A stretch of DNA of 34,167 bases from Roseibacillus sp. (GTDB taxonomy: Bacteria > Verrucomicrobiota > Verrucomicrobiia > Verrucomicrobiales > Akkermansiaceae). This document shows positions 28,538 to 34,167 of this stretch, piece after piece (the first letter of the stretch is position 1; every line of letters begins with the position of its first letter). The notes beneath the pieces were generated by a model. That model had not been told where the DNA came from, searched no databases, and saw only the letters and a program-made list of their open reading frames with translations. The translations under genes and the position numbers were made by a program. Location: positions 14,288 to 48,454 of the forward strand of contig PAQU01000024.1 of assembly GCA_002709395.1 (NCBI GenBank). Reading direction: 5' to 3'.

Positions 28538-31324
28538 ATGTCCTTCGAGACTCCAGAATGGTTTTTTCTGATCGGGGCCTTCCTCTTTGCAGGATGGTTC
28601 AGACCGAACCTGCAACTCTGGCGCCCGCTAAGAGCAATCACCCTTCTGGCTCTGACCCTCCTTCTTGCCGATCCCAGACTTGACAAAAACGAGGACAGCC
28701 TCGACCTCTGGGTTCTCCTCGACCGTTCTGATTCAACGGAGGATCTCATTGATGCAGGCCTCCCGGAATGGCGAGAACTTCTTCTGCGATCAAAACCCTC
28801 ACGCAAGGATCAACTCCTGTTCGTGGACTACGCCGCCGAGGTCCTTGAGCAGGGCAGCGGTGATTCTGCCGTCTTTACCGGAAACCGTAAACTGACCCGT
28901 ACCAATCTCGCGATCCAGAACGTCCTCGCTCTTGCCGATACCGAACGCCCGACCCGGGTGCTTGCCTTCACGGATGGTTACTCCACCGAACCTCTCGTCG
29001 AGGCTGCTGCCAAGTTAAAAGCCCGCGGGATCCCCCTGGACTTCCGACTCGTTCGTGAGGAAATCACTAATGATTTCAGCATTGCCCGACTCCATACTCC
29101 CATGCGGGCACAACTGAACGAACCCTTTATCCTCGGCATTACCGTCCGGGGCTTTGATGACATCGATGTCCCTCTGCAAATCATGCGGGACGGGAACCCG
29201 ATCGCGGAAAACATCATCGTCTCCCTGAAAGACGGCATCGGTCAGGTAGAGTTCACCGATCGCATTCCTGCGGTCGGGTCCTACAGATACAGTGCCCGCA
29301 TCACCCCAACGGAAGACGCCTACCCAGGCAACAATACAGCCGAACGCTGGATCGAGGTAACAGGCGGACCGAGAATCCTCCTGATCACCAAGTATGCCGA
29401 CGACCCACTCGCACAGATCCTCCTTCAGCAGGGCTTTACGATCGAGACCGTCAACAACCCCATTGGATTGAAGATTGGACAACTCTCTGGGACACGTGCG
29501 GTCATTATCAACAATGTCCCTGCTTTCGAAGTCCCCGGGGACTTTCTTGCAGCCCTCGAATTCTTCGTCCACGAACAGGGCGGCGGCTTACTGATGGCGG
29601 GAGGAAAGCAGTCCTTTGGTTCAGGGGGGTATTTTGAATCCGCGATCGATCCTCTCCTTCCGGTTTCAATGGAACTCAAGAGCGAACACCGGAAACTGGC
29701 GGTGGCCATGGCTATCGTGATGGATCGATCCGGGTCGATGGGGGCGACCGTCTCACAGGGCGGAAAGCAGATTACCAAGATGCAACTGGCCAACACCGGC
29801 GCTGCGAAGGCGATCGAACTGCTCGGCTCTCAGGACAAGATCTCCATCCACGCGGTGGACAGCGAGCCTCATTCCATCATCAAGCTCAGTGATGTAGGCA
29901 CCCGGAAAAAGAAGTTGATGGACGCAGCCCGCAAGGTGCGGTCGGGAGGAGGAGGCATTTACGTCTATCGAGGACTCAAGGCCGCCTGGGACGAACTCAA
30001 GAATACTGATCTGGGGACACGTCACATCATTCTCTTCTCCGATGCTGCTGATTCGGAGGAACCGGGAGACTACAAGAATCTGCTCAGGAAAGTCACCGAT
30101 AACAGCGGCACAGTCTCCGTAATCGGACTCGGGACACGCTCGGACCAGGATGCACCCCTCCTTGAAGATATCGCAAAACGTGGAAACGGAAGGATCTTCT
30201 TCACCAACAGGCCTCTCGAGATTCCCAAGCTCTTTGCTCAGGAAACTGTCACGGTAGCCCGTTCGGCCTTCGTCAAGGACCCGGTTCCTGCCCGTCCCAC
30301 TGGGCAATGGTCCGAAATCTCACCTAAACCCCTTGAGTTTCTGTCAGAAGTCGATGGCTACAACCTCTCCTACACCAAGAAACTGGCCACCACCTCCCTT
30401 GTCGCGGAGGACGACTACCTCGGCCCACTCATCTCACACTGGAGGCGCGGCATCGGCCGCTGCATGGCTATCTCCTTCCCGCTCGGGGGGGAATACTCCT
30501 CAAGGGCCCGCTCCTGGCGAAGTTATGGAGATTTTGTCCAGACGGTCGCCCGTTGGCTCATGGGATCTGAAACCCCACCCGGACTCGGTCTTCGACATCG
30601 CCTCGAAGGAACACGCCTCACCATCGATCTCTTCCATGAGGCGGGAGAATGGGCTCAGCGCCTGTCCGAGACCCCTCCACGCATCAGGCTTCTCGATGGA
30701 CAGGCAGGGGGGACCTCCTACGAAATAGCCTGGAAACGTATCGCTCCCGGGCATTTCTCGGCCACCCGCGAACTGGAAGAAGGCCAGGTGATCCGCGGGG
30801 CAGTACAGGCAGGACCCCATGCCATGGCCTTCGGGCCAGTGACCGCAGGAAGCTCCGCTGAATGGTCCTTTGAACCGGAGCGGCTTGCCGAACTCCGGGA
30901 AGTCTCCCGCCTCAGTGGCGGACGCGAACTGGTCGATCTCTCTCAGGCCTGGATTCGTCCCCCTGCCGTTCAAGCTACGAATCTACGCATCCCTCTTCTC
31001 CTCCTCACTCTGCTCATCATGCTGCTGGATGCCCTGATCACACGCATGGGCTGGCGCATCCCAATTCTCGTCCCTGCTGGTGCCACGATCCGAAAAGCCC
31101 GCCGGCGTGAAAAATCCAGAATACAGAGGAGCGGGAGCAGCGAATCCAGGGAGTCGTCCGCTACACCCGACGATCTGAAAACAGAAAGATCTGTTAATTC
31201 AGATCCTGATTCCGGTCAACCGGGCGCAATGCAGTCCAAACCGGAACCAGGGCCTGTTGTGGCTGAAAGCACAGAGCTGGAGCGTCGCGTTTCGCGATAC
31301 AAACGAGCCAAACGGCGGCAATGA
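28538..31324 (+). CDS. Large vWA - GATase-like - vWA membrane protein, 928 aa
   Basis: N-terminal DLWVLLDRSDST, GPRILLITKYADD...VIINNVPAFEVPGDFLAALEFFVHEQGGGLLMAGGKQSFGSGGY, AVAMAIVMDRSGSMGA, C-terminal TM IPLLLLTLLIMLLDALI and a charged tail. Confidence 0.88.
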   Translation: MSFETPEWFFLIGAFLFAGWFRPNLQLWRPLRAITLLALTLLLADPRLDKNEDSLDLWVLLDRSDSTEDLIDAGLPEWRELLLRSKPSRKDQLLFVDYAAEVLEQGSGDSAVFTGNRKLTRTNLAIQNVLALADTERPTRVLAFTDGYSTEPLVEAAAKLKARGIPLDFRLVREEITNDFSIARLHTPMRAQLNEPFILGITVRGFDDIDVPLQIMRDGNPIAENIIVSLKDGIGQVEFTDRIPAVGSYRYSARITPTEDAYPGNNTAERWIEVTGGPRILLITKYADDPLAQILLQQGFTIETVNNPIGLKIGQLSGTRAVIINNVPAFEVPGDFLAALEFFVHEQGGGLLMAGGKQSFGSGGYFESAIDPLLPVSMELKSEHRKLAVAMAIVMDRSGSMGATVSQGGKQITKMQLANTGAAKAIELLGSQDKISIHAVDSEPHSIIKLSDVGTRKKKLMDAARKVRSGGGGIYVYRGLKAAWDELKNTDLGTRHIILFSDAADSEEPGDYKNLLRKVTDNSGTVSVIGLGTRSDQDAPLLEDIAKRGNGRIFFTNRPLEIPKLFAQETVTVARSAFVKDPVPARPTGQWSEISPKPLEFLSEVDGYNLSYTKKLATTSLVAEDDYLGPLISHWRRGIGRCMAISFPLGGEYSSRARSWRSYGDFVQTVARWLMGSETPPGLGLRHRLEGTRLTIDLFHEAGEWAQRLSETPPRIRLLDGQAGGTSYEIAWKRIAPGHFSATRELEEGQVIRGAVQAGPHAMAFGPVTAGSSAEWSFEPERLAELREVSRLSGGRELVDLSQAWIRPPAVQATNLRIPLLLLTLLIMLLDALITRMGWRIPILVPAGATIRKARRREKSRIQRSGSSESRESSATPDDLKTERSVNSDPDSGQPGAMQSKPEPGPVVAESTELERRVSRYKRAKRRQ

Positions 31325-31356
31325 AGCATCGCCGTCCGCACCCGTCACATCCTGAT

Positions 31357-32217
31357 CTAGAGTCCGGAGGACTCGAGACTGTCATCTACTTCGAGGCTCT
31401 GATCCATGACGAGGGCAGGATTCTCTCCCTTGCTGGCACCCACAACCTCAGCCGGCACACCGGCCACCGTCGTGTGGGCAGGAACATCCTCAAGCACTAC
31501 GCTACCCGCTCCAATCTTGGCCCCCTGTCCGATCTCGACACGTCCGAGAATCTTGGCCCCTGCTCCGATCAGCACACCGGAGCGCACAATAGGGTGGCGG
31601 GCTCCCACCTCGTTGCCGGTCCCCCCCAGGGTAACCTCATGCAGAATCGAGACATTGTCCTCAATGATCGCTGTCTCTCCCACCACGAAACTGGTAGCAT
31701 GATCAAGGAGGATGCCGGAACCAATGCGAGATGCGGGGTGGATATCCACTCCAAAGACCTCGCTGGCCAGACTTTGGAAATAAAGTGCCATCGAGCGGCG
31801 CCCGTTATTCCAGAGATGGTGTGAGACCCGGTAAGTCGTGATCGCCAGGAACCCTTTATAATACAGCAGGGGTTCAAGTGCCGAGGTGCAGGCTGGATCC
31901 CGTTCGCGAATCGCCTCCAGATCAGCGACAGCACTGTCGACCAGTTCCGGATGGTCCCTCAGGAGCCCTCCCAGCAGGGGAATCAATTCATCACAGGGCA
32001 TATCCTGACGGGCAAGCTTCCGGGCCAGTCGCACTCCCAGCGCAGAGCCCAGACACGGCTGGTCCAGAATCACTTCCTTGAGAAGCGACCTCAGGCACGG
32101 TTCTTCCGCTGCAATTCTCCCAGCCTGAACGCACAAATCATCCCAGAGGAACCCGGGCGTCCGCCCTGCTTCGTCAGGAAGATCTGTGGATTGTGGACTG
32201 GTGCCGGTATCGGACAT
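31357..32217 (-). CDS. cysE: Serine O-acetyltransferase
   Basis: FGVDIHPASRIGSGILLDHATSFVVGETAIIEDNVSILHEVTLGGTG, hexapeptide repeats, HPIVRSGVLIGAGAKILGRVEIGQGAKIGAGSVVLEDVPAHTTVAGVPAEVVG. Confidence 0.95.
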   Translation of the reverse strand: MSDTGTSPQSTDLPDEAGRTPGFLWDDLCVQAGRIAAEEPCLRSLLKEVILDQPCLGSALGVRLARKLARQDMPCDELIPLLGGLLRDHPELVDSAVADLEAIRERDPACTSALEPLLYYKGFLAITTYRVSHHLWNNGRRSMALYFQSLASEVFGVDIHPASRIGSGILLDHATSFVVGETAIIEDNVSILHEVTLGGTGNEVGARHPIVRSGVLIGAGAKILGRVEIGQGAKIGAGSVVLEDVPAHTTVAGVPAEVVGASKGENPALVMDQSLEVDDSLESSGL

Positions 32218-32235
32218 GTGTTTATGTGCTATCGG
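32206..32235. promoter_or_regulatory. Paired 8-mer direct repeat G(G/C)TATCGG spanning the cysE/Rrf2 divergent start region
   Basis: ggtatcgg at 32206-32213 and gctatcgg at 32228-32235, period 22 bp. Confidence 0.35.
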
Positions 32236-32648
32236 TGAGGGTTTCCCAGAAACTGGAGTATGCCTGTCGGGCTGCGGTCTGCCTTGCCCGGCATTATGAT
32301 GGTAGCACAGTCGTAAAGCTTGAGGATATCGCCAAACGGGAGGATATCTCTGCCAGCTTTCTCGTCCAGATCCTCAATGAACTCAAGCGCGCTGATATAG
32401 TGGTCAGCAAAAGAGGTAAAGCGGGAGGATATATCCTCTCACAGCCTCCAGCCAAGATCGCCCTCCGGGCAATAGTCCAGGCTGTTGAGCCCGGACTCCT
32501 CGCTACGCCGGAAAATAGTTCGGGAGCCTCCGGCCCAGCCGTGAACAACATCTGGCACGATCTCTCAAGATCCGTATCCGAGCGACTCGAGAATGTATCC
32601 CTTGAGTCGATGGCATCCGAAGCGGGCGCACCAATGTACTTCATCTGA
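32235..32648 (+). CDS. Rrf2-family transcriptional regulator, CymR-like (GTG start)
   Basis: VSQKLEYACRAAVCLARH...VKLEDIAKREDISASFLVQILNELKRADIVVSKRGKAGGYILSQPP; no Cys in the IscR Fe-S region; C-terminus APMYFI. Confidence 0.9.
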   Translation: MRVSQKLEYACRAAVCLARHYDGSTVVKLEDIAKREDISASFLVQILNELKRADIVVSKRGKAGGYILSQPPAKIALRAIVQAVEPGLLATPENSSGASGPAVNNIWHDLSRSVSERLENVSLESMASEAGAPMYFI

Positions 32649-32652
32649 GACC

Positions 32653-33615
32653 CTAGATCTCCGAGACGGGCAGATTCGCCACCTCCTCCCGGACGCTCTC
32701 TGCCAGCGGAGTGCTGAGGTAACGCTCAGTCGTACTGGCCGCAATCACCACTACCCGCTTTCCTGCCATCTCTTCACGCTTGGCTACTTGCAGGGCAGCC
32801 CAGATGGTGGCCCCGCTGGAAATACCGGCGGGGAAACCCTCAAGGAGACAAAGCTGCTGGGCGGTTTCAAAGGCATCTTCATTGGAAACCTGTACCACCT
32901 CATCCACGATTTCGGTATTCAGGTTACCGGGTATGAATCCAGCCCCGATCCCCTGGATCTTGTGTGGACCCGGGTCACCTCCCGAAATCACCGGACTGGC
33001 AGAAGGCTCCACCGCCACGGTATGCAACTCGCGACGGGCCTTAATCACTTCCGACACCCCCGTAATAGTTCCACCGGTTCCAACCCCGGCAACGAAAACA
33101 TCTATTTCACCACCAGTGTCACGCCAGATCTCTTCCGCAGTGGTCTTGCGGTGGACTTCCGGGTTAGCGGGGTTGTCGAACTGACTGGGACCAAAGGCTT
33201 CCGGATCTTCCTCAAGCAATTGCTTGGCCTTGGCAATTGCTCCCCCCATCCCCTTGGGACCTGGAGTGAGCACTATTTCCGCCCCAAGCATCTTGAGAAG
33301 CACACGACGCTCAATCGACATCGTTTCCGGCATGGTGAGGATACATCGGTAGCCCTTTGAGCGCGCGACAAAGGAGAGCGCGATCCCGGTGTTGCCCGAG
33401 GTCGGCTCAATGATCGTTCCGCCCGGCTTCAGCGAGCCATCGGCCTCCGCTGCTTCAATCATCGACTTTCCAATGCGATCCTTCACGCTGAGCAGCGGGT
33501 TATAGCCCTCCGACTTTACGATCACCTCGGCCTTGCAGCCATTCGCAATGCTGTTCAGTTTTACCATCGGGGTGCCCCCGATCATGTCGACCATGTTTCC
33601 CGAAACTCCGCTCAT
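32653..33615 (-). CDS. cysK: Cysteine synthase A (O-acetylserine sulfhydrylase)
   Basis: NPLLSVKDRIGKSMIEAAE, EPTSGNTGIALSFVARSKGYRCILTMPETMSIERR, GVGTGGTITG, SSGATIWAAL. Confidence 0.96.
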   Translation of the reverse strand: MSGVSGNMVDMIGGTPMVKLNSIANGCKAEVIVKSEGYNPLLSVKDRIGKSMIEAAEADGSLKPGGTIIEPTSGNTGIALSFVARSKGYRCILTMPETMSIERRVLLKMLGAEIVLTPGPKGMGGAIAKAKQLLEEDPEAFGPSQFDNPANPEVHRKTTAEEIWRDTGGEIDVFVAGVGTGGTITGVSEVIKARRELHTVAVEPSASPVISGGDPGPHKIQGIGAGFIPGNLNTEIVDEVVQVSNEDAFETAQQLCLLEGFPAGISSGATIWAALQVAKREEMAGKRVVVIAASTTERYLSTPLAESVREEVANLPVSEI

Positions 33616-33681
33616 TGATCCAGTAGTTGTGGTTTGTATTGAAATGACCTCTTAACTGTCCGAGGCAAGACCTACAATGAA

Positions 33682-34167
33682 TTATATCTGGAAATCCTGC
33701 TGACCCGAATTCAGATGCAGTCCGCACTCATATTTCTCACCATTAAAGCGCGTCGACTCCCTTGATGATTTACTGCCCGGACTGGTCGAATGCCAGTCCC
33801 CCATCGTGACGTATCCAGCAGCCGCAAGAGGGTGGCGAGGCAGACCATGATCCCTCATAAAGCACTCAACCTTCTCGTCATCCCAGTCAATGATGGGATA
33901 ACCCTTCAGGGTTCTGGCCTGCTTCTCTGCAATTTCACGCTGAGAACGCCCACTTGACTGGGCACGACGAAGCCCACTGAGCCACACATCGGCCCCCAGC
34001 TCCTGCAGGGCACGATTCATGGGTTCAACCTTATGAATCCGGGCATAGTTATTCATTCCATCGGCCCCTGCTTCCCACTCCCTGCCATGGAGCGCCTCCT
34101 GACGAGCCGCGGTCACAAGAGGGGAGTATACCCGGGCTTCAAACCCAAGCTCTTCCTGGAGAAGAGC
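33682..34167 (-). CDS. cysH: Phosphoadenylyl-sulfate (PAPS) reductase, N-terminus beyond window edge
   Basis: NNYARIHKVEPMNRALQELGADVWLSGLRRAQSSGR, YPIIDWDDEKV, GDWHSTSP, C-terminal YECGLH; frame open to the window end. Confidence 0.93.
   Translation of the reverse strand, partial: ALLQEELGFEARVYSPLVTAARQEALHGREWEAGADGMNNYARIHKVEPMNRALQELGADVWLSGLRRAQSSGRSQREIAEKQARTLKGYPIIDWDDEKVECFMRDHGLPRHPLAAAGYVTMGDWHSTSPGSKSSRESTRFNGEKYECGLHLNSGQQDFQI

Noticed and set aside
1-34167. tRNA genes, CRISPR arrays, insertion sequences, integrases
   Set aside because: Looked for TpsiC-arm-like motifs, spaced direct repeats and transposase/integrase motifs; none convincing. A tRNAscan-SE/CRISPR search would be needed to exclude them formally.

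Overview
The window is a contiguous, gene-dense bacterial chromosome segment with about 31 protein-coding genes. Gene content suggests a Verrucomicrobiota/PVC-type genome (inference only). I saw no rRNA, tRNA, CRISPR array or transposase. From left to right: partial fumC; a small secreted/TM protein; a dipeptidase-glnS pair; an amidase; a Lys/Ala-repeat basic protein; an RlmI-type methyltransferase; rpsP; a LOG-like Rossmann protein; a lone pseudopilin; a lipoprotein cyclophilin; plsY-gpsA; a large MoxR / ABC transporter / DUF58 membrane operon; a GntP - IlvD/Edd dehydratase - DapA-family aldolase sugar-acid module; two large vWA membrane proteins (BatA-like, and vWA-GATase-like-vWA); and a sulfur-assimilation block (cysE, Rrf2 regulator, cysK, partial cysH). 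The strongest observations are: (1) glnS carries one in-frame TAG immediately after its KMSKS-like motif, with a fully conserved reading frame continuing on both sides, while at least nine genes here use TAG as a normal terminal stop. (2) An Rrf2/CymR-like regulator without Fe-S cysteines sits between cysE and cysK and ends in ...PMYFI. It has a C-terminal Ile suited to docking in CysK, whereas the local CysE ends in ...SSGL. (3) A split MoxR-DUF58-ABC-vWA system, probably envelope-associated and of unknown function, is interrupted by a sugar-acid catabolic module.
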